A stretch of 64,000 nucleotides of DNA from Burkholderiales bacterium C2 (GCA_005503085.1 SCOI01000005.1:186001-250000); one strand, 5' to 3'. Positions 26,552 through 37,572 are shown, counted from the stretch's first letter. The notes: generated by a model not told the origin, from the sequence alone. Program-made: numbers and translations.

Positions 26552-29392
26552 TCAGGCCACGCTGCGCGGCTCGCCCGTGCCGTAGAGATTGCTGTCGCAG
26601 CGGCCGCAGATCGTCGGGTGGGCCGGGTTGGCGCCGACATCGTCGCGGTAATGCCAGCAGCGCTCGCACTTGGCCTGGCTCGACGGCGTGACCGTGACGC
26701 TGAGTTCATCGGCCGGCACCAGGCTGGCAGCCGAGGTGATCAGCACGAACTTCAGGTCCTCGCCCAGGCTTTGCAGCAGGGCCAGGTCTTGCGGCTTGAC
26801 ACCCAGGCTGACCTCGGCCTGCAGCGAGGAACCGACGCCGCCGGCGGTACGCACCTCCTCGATGGCCTTGTTGACCGCATCGCGGATTGCATGGATGCGG
26901 TCCCATTTGGCGATCAGGCTGCTGTCTGTGCCCTCGAACTGCCAGTAGGTCTCGGTGAAGATCGAACCGTCGGCATGGCCGCCGTCGAAGATGGCCCAGG
27001 CTTCTTCGGCCGTGAAGCTCAGGAAGGGCGCCATCCAGCGCAGCATGGCCTGGGTGATCTGCCACAGCGCGGTCTGTGCCGAGCGGCGCGCCAGGCTGCC
27101 GGGGGCGGTGGTGTAGAGCCGGTCCTTCAGCACATCGAGGTAGAAGCCGCCCAGGTCTTCCGAGCAGTAGACCTGCAGCTTGGCCACCACCGGGTGGAAC
27201 TCGTAGCGCTCGTAGTGCGCCAGGATCTCGGCCTGCAGCTCGGCCGCGCGCGCCAGCGCATAGCGGTCGACTTCCAGCAGCTGCGCCAGCGGCACCGCGT
27301 CCTTCTTGGCATCGAAGTCGCTGGTGTTGGCCAGCAGGAAGCGCAGGGTGTTGCGGATGCGGCGGTAGGCATCGACGACGCGGGCGAGGATCTTGTCGTC
27401 GATGGCGAGGTCGCCCGAGTAGTCGGTAGAGGCGCACCACAGGCGCAGGATGTCGCCGCCGTACTTCTGCGCCGACTCGGCCAGCGGCATGTAGTTGCCC
27501 AGGCTCTTGCTCATCTTGCGGCCGTTGCCGTCGACGGTGAAGCCATGGGTCAGCAGGCCGCGATAGGGCGCGCGGCCGTACAGCGCACTGGCGATCAGCA
27601 GCGAGGAGTGGAACCAGCCGCGATGCTGGTCATGGCCTTCCAGATAGAGGTCGGCCTCGGGGCCGCTCTCGTGCGCCGCGCCGGCATGGCTGCCCTTGAG
27701 CACATGCTGGAAGGTCGAGCCGGAGTCGAACCAAACGTCGAGGATGTCGCTGCCTTTGCTGTATTGCTCGGCCTCGGCCCCCAGCCAGTCGGCGGAGTCC
27801 AGCTTGGACCAGGCCTCGACGCCACCGGTCTCCACCAGCTGCGCGGCGCGCTCGATGAATTCCAGCGTGTTCGGATGCGGCTGGCCGCTGTCCTTGTGCA
27901 GAAAGATCGGCAGCGGCACGCCCCAGCTGCGCTGGCGCGAGATGCACCAGTCCGGCCGGCCGGCGATCATGTCGTGCAGACGAGCGCGGCCGTTCTCGGG
28001 ATAGAAGCTGGTCGCGGCGATCGCTTCAAGCGCCGTCTGGCGCAGTGTCTTGGGCGCCTTGTCGACGGTGAAGACACCGTCGCCTTCGTCCATGCGCACA
28101 AACCACTGTGCGGCCGCGCGGTAGATCACCGGCGTCTTGTGGCGCCAGCAGTGCGGATAGCTGTGGGTGATCTTGCTGTGCGAGAGCAGGCGGCCGGCGT
28201 CTTCCAGTGCTTGGGCGATGAGCGGATTGGCCTTCCAGATGTGCTGACCGCCGAACAGCGGCAGCTCGGCCTCGTAAGTGCCATTGCCCTGCACCGGGTT
28301 CAGGATGTCCTTGAAGGCCAGTCCGTGGGCGATGCAGGAGTTGAAGTCATCGAGGCCGTAGGCGGGCGCCGAATGGACCACGCCGGTGCCGTCCTCGGCG
28401 GTGGCGTAGTCGGCCAGGTAGACCGGGCTCTCGCGGTCATAGCCGGCGTCGACATGGGCCAGCGGATGCTTGAACTTCAGCAGATCGAGCTGCTTGCCCA
28501 GCGTCGTGGCCAGCACCTGGCCCTCGAGCTTCCAGCGCGCCAGGCATTTCTCGACCAGGGCCTCGGCCACCATGAAGATGCCGCGCGGCGTGTCGACCAG
28601 GGCGTAGCTCAGCTCGGGGTTCAGATTCAGCGCCTGGTTGGCCGGGATCGTCCAGGGCGTGGTCGTCCAGATGACGGTGAAGGCGTCCTTGGCCAGCGAG
28701 GGCAGGCCGAAGGCGGCGGCCAGCTTGGCCGGCTCGGCGCTCAGGAAGGCCACGTCGACGGCCGGGCTCTGCTTGTCGGCGTACTCGATCTCGAACTCGG
28801 CCAGCGAGGAGCCGCAGTCGAAGCACCAGTAGACGGGCTTCAAGCCGCGGTAGACGAAGCCGCGCTCGAACAGGCGCTTCAGCACGCGGATCTCGCCGGC
28901 CTCGTTGGCGAAGTTCATCGTCTTGTACGGGTTCTCCCAGTCACCCAGCACGCCCAGACGCTTGAAGTCGGTGCGCTGCTGGTCGATCTGCTCGGTCGCG
29001 TAGGCGCGGCTCTTGGCCTGCACCTCGTCGCGCGGCAGGCCGCGGCCGAAGGTCTTCTCGATCTGGTTTTCGATCGGCAGGCCGTGGCAGTCCCAGCCGG
29101 GGATGTAGGCGGCATCGAAGCCCGCCAGCTGGCGCGCCTTGACGATCATGTCCTTGAGGATCTTGTTGGCCGCATGGCCGACATGGAGCTGGCCGTTGGC
29201 GTAGGGCGGGCCGTCGTGCAGCACGAACTTGGGCGCGCCGCAGCGCGACTCGCGCAGGCGCTTGTACACGCCTTTCTCGTCCCAGCTCTTGACCCAGCCC
29301 GGCTCGCGCTTGGGCAGGTCGCCGCGCATCGGGAAGGGGGTGTCGGGCAGGTTCAGCGTGGCGCGGTAATCCGGTTTGGTGGCGTCGGTCAT
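26552..29392 (-). CDS. ileS: Isoleucyl-tRNA synthetase
   Basis: A 946-residue class I aminoacyl-tRNA synthetase that charges tRNA-Ile and edits Val. The HIGH-type motif is HVGH at 70-73 ([11 protein letters not shown]). KMSKS is at 626-630 ([10 protein letters not shown]). The CP1 editing domain lies between, with [13 protein letters not shown] near 233-245. The C-terminal zinc-binding module is [12 protein letters not shown] with a second Cys pair in CGRC, which marks the bacterial type 1 enzyme. Normal length for betaproteobacteria. It is downstream of ribF (89-base gap containing two hairpins); lspA, its usual partner, has been separated. Confidence 0.98.
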   Translation of the reverse strand: MTDATKPDYRATLNLPDTPFPMRGDLPKREPGWVKSWDEKGVYKRLRESRCGAPKFVLHDGPPYANGQLHVGHAANKILKDMIVKARQLAGFDAAYIPGWDCHGLPIENQIEKTFGRGLPRDEVQAKSRAYATEQIDQQRTDFKRLGVLGDWENPYKTMNFANEAGEIRVLKRLFERGFVYRGLKPVYWCFDCGSSLAEFEIEYADKQSPAVDVAFLSAEPAKLAAAFGLPSLAKDAFTVIWTTTPWTIPANQALNLNPELSYALVDTPRGIFMVAEALVEKCLARWKLEGQVLATTLGKQLDLLKFKHPLAHVDAGYDRESPVYLADYATAEDGTGVVHSAPAYGLDDFNSCIAHGLAFKDILNPVQGNGTYEAELPLFGGQHIWKANPLIAQALEDAGRLLSHSKITHSYPHCWRHKTPVIYRAAAQWFVRMDEGDGVFTVDKAPKTLRQTALEAIAATSFYPENGRARLHDMIAGRPDWCISRQRSWGVPLPIFLHKDSGQPHPNTLEFIERAAQLVETGGVEAWSKLDSADWLGAEAEQYSKGSDILDVWFDSGSTFQHVLKGSHAGAAHESGPEADLYLEGHDQHRGWFHSSLLIASALYGRAPYRGLLTHGFTVDGNGRKMSKSLGNYMPLAESAQKYGGDILRLWCASTDYSGDLAIDDKILARVVDAYRRIRNTLRFLLANTSDFDAKKDAVPLAQLLEVDRYALARAAELQAEILAHYERYEFHPVVAKLQVYCSEDLGGFYLDVLKDRLYTTAPGSLARRSAQTALWQITQAMLRWMAPFLSFTAEEAWAIFDGGHADGSIFTETYWQFEGTDSSLIAKWDRIHAIRDAVNKAIEEVRTAGGVGSSLQAEVSLGVKPQDLALLQSLGEDLKFVLITSAASLVPADELSVTVTPSSQAKCERCWHYRDDVGANPAHPTICGRCDSNLYGTGEPRSVA

Positions 29393-29410
29393 GGCAGGCG
29401 GCAGTCAGGG

Positions 29411-29452
29411 GCAGGCGTGAGCCTGCAAATCGGAGGTGTGCCGGGGGGCACA
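29411..29452 (-). promoter_or_regulatory. Two tandem hairpins in the ribF-ileS gap
   Basis: The leader between ribF stop and ileS start contains two perfect six-base-pair stems: gcaggc/gcctgc with a 4-base loop (29411-29426) and tgtgcc/ggcaca with a gggg loop (29437-29452). Neither is followed by a T tract on the minus strand, so they are not typical terminators. They may affect ileS translation or mRNA processing; chance formation in GC-rich DNA is quite possible. Confidence 0.35.
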
Positions 29453-29481
29453 GGCTGAGAGGTGGGGGCGCGCTCAGCGCT

Positions 29482-30516
29482 TCAAATTCGGTCGCGCGTG
29501 GTCTGGCGGCGCAGCGAGGCATGGGTTGCCACATGGCCCGCCAGGTAGGCGCGCGCCTCGTCCACGTCCTGACGGATCGCGGCCGTCAAGGCGTCCAGCC
29601 CCTCGTAGCGGGCTTCGTCGCGCAGTTTGTGCAGGAGTTCCACGCGCACGAGTTTACCGTAGGCCCCGTCGGAGCCCAGCTCGGCCGGCCAGTCCAGGCA
29701 ATGCACTTCCAGCAGCACCCGGCCGGCATGCTCGATGGTCGGCCGCACGCCCAGCGAGGCCACGCCGTCCAGCGGCCCCTGCGCCAGCCCATGGGTGCGC
29801 ACCGCATAAATGCCTTTGGCGGCCGGCTTGTCATGCGGAAAGCGCAGGTTCAGCGTGCGAAAACCATCGGCCGCGCCGGCCGCCGATTCGCCCAGCATCC
29901 GGCCCAGTTTCTTGCCATGCACGATATGGCCCGAGATCGAGTAGGGCCGGCCCAGCAGGCTGGCTGCCGCCTCCATATCGCCCTGGCTCAGCGCCTCGCG
30001 CACTGCCGAGCTGGACACGCGCAGGCCATGAACCTCGTAGCTCATCATGCGGGCGACATCGAAGCCCATGCGCTGGCCGGCCGCGTCCAGCGTGGCGTAG
30101 TCACCCTGGCGCTTGGCACCGAAGCGGAAATCGTCGCCCACCAGCACGTACCTGGCGCCCAGGCCCTGTTGCAGGACCTGCTGGATGAAGTCCTGCGCGC
30201 TCAGCGAGGCCAGCGACGCATCGAAACGCAGCACGACGACCTGGTCTATGCCGCAGCGCTCCAACTCGCTGAGCTTGTCGCGCAGCGGCGCGATACGGGC
30301 CGGCGCGAGCTCGGGCTTGCCCAGTTTGGCGGCGAAAAAGTCGCGCGGATGCGGCTCGAAGGTCAGCACACAGGTCGGCAGACCGCGATGCAGGGCTTCC
30401 GATTTCAGCAGTGCCAGCATGGCCTGATGGCCGCGATGCACGCCGTCGAAATTGCCGATGGTCAGCGCACAGGCGGGCGCGATACCGGGATGGTGGAAGC
30501 CGCGAAAGACATGCAT
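29482..30516 (-). CDS. ribF: Bifunctional riboflavin kinase / FAD synthetase
   Basis: A 344-residue enzyme that phosphorylates riboflavin to FMN and adenylates FMN to FAD. The N-terminal FAD synthetase nucleotidyl-transferase domain (1-180) has ALTIGNFDGVHRGHQAML (about 18-35) with the HxGH-like motif, and VLVGDDFRFGAKRQGD (about 127-142). The C-terminal riboflavin kinase domain (about 180-310) contains GRPYSISGHIVHGKKLGRMLG, then the PAAKGIYAVRT motif with the conserved Thr/Asn-type Mg site region. Length is slightly above the usual 310. Start ATG 30516. It normally leads the ribF-ileS-lspA operon, as here for the first two genes. Confidence 0.97.
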   Translation of the reverse strand: MHVFRGFHHPGIAPACALTIGNFDGVHRGHQAMLALLKSEALHRGLPTCVLTFEPHPRDFFAAKLGKPELAPARIAPLRDKLSELERCGIDQVVVLRFDASLASLSAQDFIQQVLQQGLGARYVLVGDDFRFGAKRQGDYATLDAAGQRMGFDVARMMSYEVHGLRVSSSAVREALSQGDMEAAASLLGRPYSISGHIVHGKKLGRMLGESAAGAADGFRTLNLRFPHDKPAAKGIYAVRTHGLAQGPLDGVASLGVRPTIEHAGRVLLEVHCLDWPAELGSDGAYGKLVRVELLHKLRDEARYEGLDALTAAIRQDVDEARAYLAGHVATHASLRRQTTRDRI

Positions 30517-30537
30517 CCAGGGATTATCTACGCAGGC

Positions 30538-32370
<1,833 letters not shown>

Positions 32371-32402
32371 ACAGCCAGGACGCGGCACCCTTGCTGGGTG
32401 CT

Positions 32403-32522
32403 CTAGGACGGGTGGCGGCAAGCAAGGCGCTCGCCGCATCAATCCCTAGGTTCTACAGATCGCCGATGACAAACATCCTAGGAGGAACCCGCAAGCGTGG
32501 TGCGGCCGCCGCAAAGCCTAGG
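32403..32522. repeat. Cluster of CTAG / CCTAGG sites in intergenic leader
   Basis: The 157-base gap between the hybrid kinase and rsuA holds four CTAG tetramers (32403, 32446, 32478, 32518), three of them within the palindrome CCTAGG. CTAG is generally under-represented in proteobacterial genomes. The spacing is irregular (about 43, 32 and 40 bases). It could be a set of operator half sites for the kinase promoter or coincidence. A stem gcaccc/gggtgc also lies at about 32386-32402. Confidence 0.3.
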
Positions 32523-32527
32523 GAAAC

Positions 32528-33265
32528 TCAGGGGGTGATCAGGCTCGGGCTGCTGACCCAGGTCCACTGGCCGGGCTTCAGATCGGCCGGCAAGGTCAGC
32601 GCGCCGAACTGCGGACGGTGCAGGGCCTCAACCCGATTGCCGACCGCCGCGACCATGCGCTTGACCTGGTGGTACTTGCCTTCGATCAGGGTCAGGCGCA
32701 GGCCATGGGTGCCCGCCGCCGTATCGAAAGCCTCGGCACCTTCCGCGCGCGCCTGCTCGGCCTTGCGCGCAGGCTTGCCGGGCGCCGGATCCGGCTCATG
32801 CAGTTCAACGCCGGCCAGCAGCCGCGCGACCTGCTCCGGCGTCACCTCGTGCTTGCACTGCGCTTCGTAGATCTTGGGCACATGGTGCTTGGGGCTGGTC
32901 AGCTTGTGGATCAGGCTGCCGTCATCGGTCAGCAGCAGCAGGCCGGTGGTGTCCTCGTCGAGCCGTCCGACCGGCTGCACATTGCGCTCGCGCAGCGGCC
33001 CGGGCAGCAAGGTCATCACGCTGGGATGGTGCTTGGGCTTCTGGGAACACTCGTAGCCGGCCGGCTTGTTCAGCAGGATCAGGGCCTTCTCGTAGAAGGG
33101 CCAGGTCTTGCCGCTGACGACGAACTCCAGGCCCTCGGTCTCGAATTCGGCATCGGCGTCCTCGATGAGCTCGCCGTTGACGCTGACCTCGCCGTTGTAG
33201 ATCAGACCGGCGCACAGGCGGCGGGTGCCGAAGCCTTGGGAAAATAGAATTTGTGACAGACGCAT
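32528..33265 (-). CDS. rsuA: 16S rRNA pseudouridine(516) synthase
   Basis: A 245-residue RsuA-family enzyme that isomerises U516 of 16S rRNA to pseudouridine. ATG 33265 begins MRLSQILFSQGFGTRR, the S4-like RNA-binding N-terminal domain (1-60), which would be lost or displaced with other starts. The catalytic motif GRLDEDTTGLLLLTDDG (about 97-113) contains the essential Asp. KIYEAQC and the C-terminal EGKYHQVKRMVAAVGNRV are also family hallmarks. Residues 155-180 form a charged insert (PAPGKPARKAEQARAEG). Single gene; the next gene downstream reads in the same direction after 157 bases. Confidence 0.92.
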   Translation of the reverse strand: MRLSQILFSQGFGTRRLCAGLIYNGEVSVNGELIEDADAEFETEGLEFVVSGKTWPFYEKALILLNKPAGYECSQKPKHHPSVMTLLPGPLRERNVQPVGRLDEDTTGLLLLTDDGSLIHKLTSPKHHVPKIYEAQCKHEVTPEQVARLLAGVELHEPDPAPGKPARKAEQARAEGAEAFDTAAGTHGLRLTLIEGKYHQVKRMVAAVGNRVEALHRPQFGALTLPADLKPGQWTWVSSPSLITP

Positions 33266-33272
33266 GGGCCGA

Positions 33273-34241
33273 TTATCCGGCCAGCTCGGCCACAGCCGGC
33301 AGGCCGGGCAGGCCGGTCGCGGCCTGCACCGCACGCAGGACCGCGCGGGCGGTGACCTCGGCCGCCAGCGGCCCGAGCAGGCGGAGGTCGCCGCGTTCGC
33401 CCGTTGTGCCCGTGGCCAGCGAGAAGATCACATCGCCATCGCTGACCGTGTGGACCGGGTTGATCGTGCGGGCCAGGCCGTCGTGTGCCATCTGGGCCAG
33501 CTTTTTGGCGGCTGCCTTGTCCAGGCTGGCATCGGTCGCGACGATACCCAGGGTGGTGGCCGTGCCGCTGAGCGGCACGGCGGGCAACTCGCCGCGCAGC
33601 ATCGCCTGCAGCATGCCCAGCGGCTTGCCGTCGTCGCCGCGCGCGCCGGCGATCAACTGGCCGCTGGCCGGGTCGATGATGTCACCGATCGCATTGACCA
33701 CCACCAGAGCGCCGACGGTGATGCCACCGACCGTCACCGAGGCTGTGCCGATGCCGCCCTTCATCGCGTGCGCAATACCGCGCAGCTTGCCCAGCGTGGC
33801 ACCGGTGCCGGCGCCGACCGAGCCCTCGGCCGGCGCCCGCGAGCTGGCGACCTCGCAGGCCGCATAGCCGGCGCCCGCATCGGGCGTGATTGTCGGATCG
33901 CCCAGCCAGAGATCAAACAGCACGGCGGCTGGCACGATGGGCACGCGCGCGGGTCCCACCGCGACACCGTGGCCGCGCTCGGCCAGCCAGCGCATCACGC
34001 CGCTGGCGGCGTCCAGACCGAAGGCGCTGCCGCCGGCCAGCAGCAGGCCATGAACCCGGTCCACGGTGTTCTCGGGCGCCAGCAGATCGGTCTCGCGGGT
34101 GCCGGGTGCGGCACCGCGCACATCGACGCCGGCGGTGGCCCCTTGCGGGCATAGCACGACGGTGCAGCCGGTCGGGCGGCGGTGGTCGGTGTGGTGGCCG
34201 ACCATCAGGCCGGCCACATCGCAGATCGAGGAATCGGGCAT
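33273..34241 (-). CDS. P1 family peptidase (DmpA/NylC-type Ntn hydrolase)
   Basis: A 322-residue self-processing hydrolase of the DmpA/NylC superfamily. ATG 34241 starts directly at the family N-terminus (CDVAGLMVGHHTD). Conserved boxes include GCTVVLCPQGATAGVDVRG, LLLAGGSAFGLDAASGV and GTGATLGK. The expected autocleavage site is around TATTLGIVATDA, making Thr229 the probable nucleophile. The residue before it is Ala rather than the Asn often seen. Members cleave N-terminal D/L-amino acids, beta-peptides or cyclic amides and nylon oligomers; substrate unknown. It lies 17 bases downstream of the acyl-CoA dehydrogenase pair and is probably cotranscribed with it. Confidence 0.87.
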   Translation of the reverse strand: MPDSSICDVAGLMVGHHTDHRRPTGCTVVLCPQGATAGVDVRGAAPGTRETDLLAPENTVDRVHGLLLAGGSAFGLDAASGVMRWLAERGHGVAVGPARVPIVPAAVLFDLWLGDPTITPDAGAGYAACEVASSRAPAEGSVGAGTGATLGKLRGIAHAMKGGIGTASVTVGGITVGALVVVNAIGDIIDPASGQLIAGARGDDGKPLGMLQAMLRGELPAVPLSGTATTLGIVATDASLDKAAAKKLAQMAHDGLARTINPVHTVSDGDVIFSLATGTTGERGDLRLLGPLAAEVTARAVLRAVQAATGLPGLPAVAELAG

Positions 34242-34258
34242 CAGGCCGCCAGCCCGCC

Positions 34259-35368
34259 TCAGGCGAAGACGCCCGCCGTGTCCTGCATGCGGGCGCTGAC
34301 CTCGCCGAGGTGGTGCAGGCTGTCGCCGAACTGCATTTCCATGGTCGTCAGGCGTTTGAAGTAGTGGCTGCCGATGTACTCGTCGGTGACGCCGATGCCG
34401 CCATGCAGCTGGATGCATTGCTGGCCGACGAAGCGCAGGGACTGGCCCAGCTGCAGCTTGGCCTGCGACAGCGCCCGGCGCCGCGAGGCGGGCTCGTCGC
34501 CCAGCTTCAACGTCGCGAAATAGCTCATCGAGCGCGCCAGCTCCAACTGCATCTTCACATCGGCCATGCGATGGCGCAGGGCCTGGAAGCTGCTGATCAC
34601 GACGCCGAACTGCTTGCGCGTGTTCAGGTACTCGGCCGTGATCGCGACCAGCTTCTCCATCGCGCCGACGCCTTCGGCGCACAGCGCGGCGATGCCGATA
34701 TCGACGGCCTGCTCCAGCACGGCCAGGCCCTGCTGGGGGCCGACCAGCAGCGTGGCGGGTGTGTTGATGAGCGTCAGCTCGGCGGCGCGCGAGCCGTCCT
34801 GCAGGCTGTAGGGGCGGGTCGAGACGCCGGCCGCGCTGCGTTCAACCAGGTAGAGGGCCAGGCCCCCCTGGCTCAGCGCCGGGACGATGAAGGCATCGGC
34901 CTGGTCACCGGCCGGCACCAGACTTTTGGCGCCCGACAGAAGCAGACCGTCGGCGTGGGTGCTTGGCTGGTCGAAGCGGTAGCGGGCGCCACGCTCCTGA
35001 TGAGCCATCACGATCAGGGCCTCGCCGCCGGCGATCTTAGGTAGCCAGGCCGCTTTTAGCTCGGCCGGTGCATGGGCGAGCACGGCCGGCGCGATCAGCG
35101 CAGCCTGGGCATAGGGCTCCATCACGATGCCGCGGCCCAGCTCTTCCATCACCACCATGGTCTCGACCGGACCGAAACCCATGCCGCCCTGCGCCTCGGG
35201 CACGGCCAAGGCGCTCAGGCCCAGGCCGACCAGGCCGTCCCAGGCTGGCCTGGAAAACCCGCCAGCCTTGACGCTGGCGTGGCGGCGGGCGAAGTCATAG
35301 TCCTTGTCGACCCAGCGGCGCACGGCGTCGCGCAGCGATTCCTGGTCTTCATTGAAGTCGAAATCCAT
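34259..35368 (-). CDS. Acyl-CoA dehydrogenase, small-subunit type (PimD-like)
   Basis: A 369-residue FAD-dependent acyl-CoA dehydrogenase. It follows the second dehydrogenase gene (35387-36565) with an 18-base gap, and P1 peptidase comes next. Residues near the C-terminus (CIQLHGGIGVTDEYIGSHYFKRL) are the ACAD FAD-binding stretch. The N-terminal and middle domains are divergent: the FAD/substrate loop is HQERGARYRFDQPSTHADG rather than the usual TEPxAGSD. Such divergent subunits pair with a larger one in alpha2-beta2 dehydrogenases for dicarboxyl-, pimeloyl- or steroid-side-chain CoA esters. Heteromer formation is inferred from gene pairing. Start ATG 35368 follows AGAAAGGACAGAAG. Confidence 0.87.
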   Translation of the reverse strand: MDFDFNEDQESLRDAVRRWVDKDYDFARRHASVKAGGFSRPAWDGLVGLGLSALAVPEAQGGMGFGPVETMVVMEELGRGIVMEPYAQAALIAPAVLAHAPAELKAAWLPKIAGGEALIVMAHQERGARYRFDQPSTHADGLLLSGAKSLVPAGDQADAFIVPALSQGGLALYLVERSAAGVSTRPYSLQDGSRAAELTLINTPATLLVGPQQGLAVLEQAVDIGIAALCAEGVGAMEKLVAITAEYLNTRKQFGVVISSFQALRHRMADVKMQLELARSMSYFATLKLGDEPASRRRALSQAKLQLGQSLRFVGQQCIQLHGGIGVTDEYIGSHYFKRLTTMEMQFGDSLHHLGEVSARMQDTAGVFA

Positions 35369-35386
35369 GATCTTCTGTCCTTTCTT

Positions 35387-36565
35387 TCAGCCGAGCACCG
35401 TCTGGGCGACGATATTGCGCTGCACTTCGTTGGAGCCGCCGTAGATGGTGGTCTTGCGATAGTTGAAGTAATGGCTGGCCAGCGGCGCGCAATGGGCGGC
35501 GCCGATATGGTCGCCCTGCCAGCCGGCTTCCATCGCCTCCTGGATGAAGGGCAGGGCGAAGGGCCCGGCCGCCAGCATCATCAGCTCGGTATAGCGTTGC
35601 TGGATCTCGCTGCCGCGGATCTTTAGCAGGCCGGCGACATCCAGGCTTTGCTTGCCGCTCTTCTCGGCCGACAGCACCCGCAGCACCATCATCTCCAGCG
35701 CGACGATGTCGACCTCCAGCAGCGCGATCTGGTCGCGAAAGCGCTGGTCCTCGAACATGCCTTCGCTCTTGGCGATGCGTTTGAGGCGCTCGAGTTCACG
35801 CTTGGCGCGGTTCACATCGGCGATATTGGTGCGCTCATGGGCCAGCAGGTACTTGGCATAGGTCCAGCCCTTGTTCTCCTCGCCTACCAGGTTCTCGGCG
35901 GGCACCTCGACATTGTCGAAAAACACCTCGTTCACCTCATGCTCGCCGTCCAGCATGATGATGGGCCGCACGGTGACCCCGGGCGACTTCATGTCGATCA
36001 GCAGGAAGCTGATGCCGGCCTGGGGTTTGACCGAGGTGTCGGTGCGCACCAGGCAGAAGATCCAGTCGCCGTACTGGCCCAGCGTGGTCCAGGTCTTCTG
36101 GCCGTTGACGAGGTACTTGTCACCCTGGCGCTCGGCCCTGCATTTGACCGAGGCCAGGTCCGACCCCGAACCCGGTTCGCTATAACCCTGGCTCCACCAG
36201 ACCTCGCCGCTCATGATGCCGGGCAGATGGCGTTGCTGCTGCTCGGGCGAGCCGAAAGCCATGATGACCGGCGCCACCATCACCGGGCCGAAGGGGACGA
36301 CTCGTGGCGCTCCGGCCAGCGCGCATTCCTCCTCGAACAGGTGGCGCTGCACGGCATTCCAGCCCGGCCCGCCGAACTGCTTTGGCCAGGCCCAGCCATG
36401 CCAACCCTTTTTGCCAAGAATCTTGGCCCAGCGCTGCATATCGTCCTTGGACAGTCGCAAGGCGTTGTGCACCTTGTGGCTGATGTCCTTGGGCAGGTTC
36501 TCGGCCACCCATTGCCGGATCTCGGCCCGGAAGGCCAGTTCCTCGGGGGTGAAGTTCAGGTCCAT
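35387..36565 (-). CDS. Acyl-CoA dehydrogenase, large-subunit type (PimC-like)
   Basis: A 392-residue acyl-CoA dehydrogenase. Helical N-domain (1-115) starts MDLNFTPEELAFRAEIRQW. The middle domain has WSQGYSEPGSGSDLAS (about 124-139) and KTWTTLGQYGDW (about 157-168), both FAD-contact motifs. The C-terminal motif TTIYGGSNEVQRNIV places Gly where medium-chain enzymes have the catalytic Glu of YEGT, so the base may come from elsewhere or from the partner subunit. It resembles PimC, the large subunit of pimeloyl-CoA dehydrogenase. It probably heads the ACAD-ACAD-P1 peptidase operon. Start ATG 36565 follows TGAGGAGACAAGCGC. Confidence 0.9.
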   Translation of the reverse strand: MDLNFTPEELAFRAEIRQWVAENLPKDISHKVHNALRLSKDDMQRWAKILGKKGWHGWAWPKQFGGPGWNAVQRHLFEEECALAGAPRVVPFGPVMVAPVIMAFGSPEQQQRHLPGIMSGEVWWSQGYSEPGSGSDLASVKCRAERQGDKYLVNGQKTWTTLGQYGDWIFCLVRTDTSVKPQAGISFLLIDMKSPGVTVRPIIMLDGEHEVNEVFFDNVEVPAENLVGEENKGWTYAKYLLAHERTNIADVNRAKRELERLKRIAKSEGMFEDQRFRDQIALLEVDIVALEMMVLRVLSAEKSGKQSLDVAGLLKIRGSEIQQRYTELMMLAAGPFALPFIQEAMEAGWQGDHIGAAHCAPLASHYFNYRKTTIYGGSNEVQRNIVAQTVLG

Positions 36566-36663
36566 GCGCTTGTCTCCTCAGAATGCTTGCGGCTTTTTAG
36601 CACGAGCGTTCGATTTACAGCTGTCTCGGTAGGGACAAAACCCCGCTGGGCGGTCCAAAACGA

Positions 36664-36690
36664 ACAAAGCGCCTGCAAGAGGCGCTTTGT
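36664..36690 (-). terminator. Intrinsic terminator downstream of the PEP-CTERM gene
   Basis: An 11-base-pair perfect stem (acaaagcgcct and aggcgctttgt) with a 5-base loop, 19 bases after the stop of the gene ending at 36709. On the minus strand the stem is followed by tcgTTTTgg. On the plus strand it is followed by ttgttt, so it may also work in reverse. Confidence 0.75.
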
Positions 36691-36708
36691 TTGTTTGGGG
36701 TGCTTGGC

Positions 36709-37572
36709 TCAGGCTCGTGAGGAGCGCCGTGACACACGCAGGGCCAGCAAGGCCGCCGCTGCCAATGCCAGCGACGCCGGCTCCGGAATGCCGGTCGACG
36801 GCTCCTGCTTGCCAGCGCCAGCAAAGGAGAACAGCTTGAAGTAATCCTTGTTGCCGTCGCCGGCCACTCCGCCCAGATTCGAATTGAAGGCACTGATCAG
36901 CCACCAGCTGGAACTCTTGTTCTTGCTGGCGTCCGCATTGTTGTTGAAGGTCGCGCTGGGACTGTTGGTGTTGGTCGATACGGCCAGATCAAAGACATTG
37001 GCCACCAATTCCCAGCCTTGGCCGTTGCCGTCAAGAATGTCGGCCTTGATGTCGGCCGTGGTCTTGCCCTGGATGTTCGGGGCATCGGCGCCGACATAGC
37101 GCAGGATGGTGATGTCGGCGTCGTTCGTGCGCCAGCCGATGTTCAATGCGTTCAGCGCGACCGCCGAATCGAACTTGATCAGCAGAGAGTCGGTATGGGT
37201 GTTGTTGTCCACCGAGTGCTGACCGCCACTGCTGGTTTCGTTGTAGTCGTTGACGATGCCGAACTCGACGCCGTCATACCTGCGCACCGAAGCCTTGTCG
37301 TAGCTTGAGCTGCTCGCGCCGCTAAATCCGGTAGTCGACCAGCCGGTCAGGGTTGCGTTGTTGACAACAACGCCCGAGGTGGCGCCGCAGCCATAGGCAT
37401 TGCCGATATTGCTGACATTGCCGTTGGGGCCTGCCACCGTGCTCCCGCTGGCAGTCTGCGTGCAGGTGCTGGCTTTCCATGTCCAGGAGTCCGCTGCAAA
37501 TGCCGGTGCGGCAAAGCCGGCGCCAAGCAAGGCGAGCAAGGCCAGGCATTTCAGAGGTTTTTTTGCCGTCAT
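36709..37572 (-). CDS. Exosortase-dependent surface protein, XDP1-like, with PEP-CTERM anchor
   Basis: A 287-residue exported protein. ATG 37572 has GGAG 7-10 bases upstream and gives a normal signal peptide (about 1-26, ending APAFA). The body contains HSVDNNTHTDSLLIKFDSA, LNIGWRTNDADITILRYVG and SSWWLISAFNSNLGG, which resemble the XDP1 family of exosortase substrates. The PEP-CTERM tripartite signal is GIPEP (261-265), a hydrophobic stretch ASLALAAAALLALRV, then basic RRSSRA. Exosortase (EpsH/XrtA type) would cleave near the PEP motif and export or anchor the protein in exopolysaccharide; no exosortase is in the window. A sigma-54 promoter lies upstream and a terminator downstream. Confidence 0.82.
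   Translation of the reverse strand: MTAKKPLKCLALLALLGAGFAAPAFAADSWTWKASTCTQTASGSTVAGPNGNVSNIGNAYGCGATSGVVVNNATLTGWSTTGFSGASSSSYDKASVRRYDGVEFGIVNDYNETSSGGQHSVDNNTHTDSLLIKFDSAVALNALNIGWRTNDADITILRYVGADAPNIQGKTTADIKADILDGNGQGWELVANVFDLAVSTNTNSPSATFNNNADASKNKSSSWWLISAFNSNLGGVAGDGNKDYFKLFSFAGAGKQEPSTGIPEPASLALAAAALLALRVSRRSSRA

Noticed and set aside
26543-29458. A 971-residue plus-strand open frame opposite ileS
   Set aside because: No domains; ileS on the other strand has all class I synthetase motifs.
33555-33563. The Ala-Thr junction in the P1 peptidase as evidence of an inactive enzyme
   Set aside because: The residue before the nucleophile varies in this superfamily, and the Thr and surrounding motif are intact, so loss of processing cannot be claimed.
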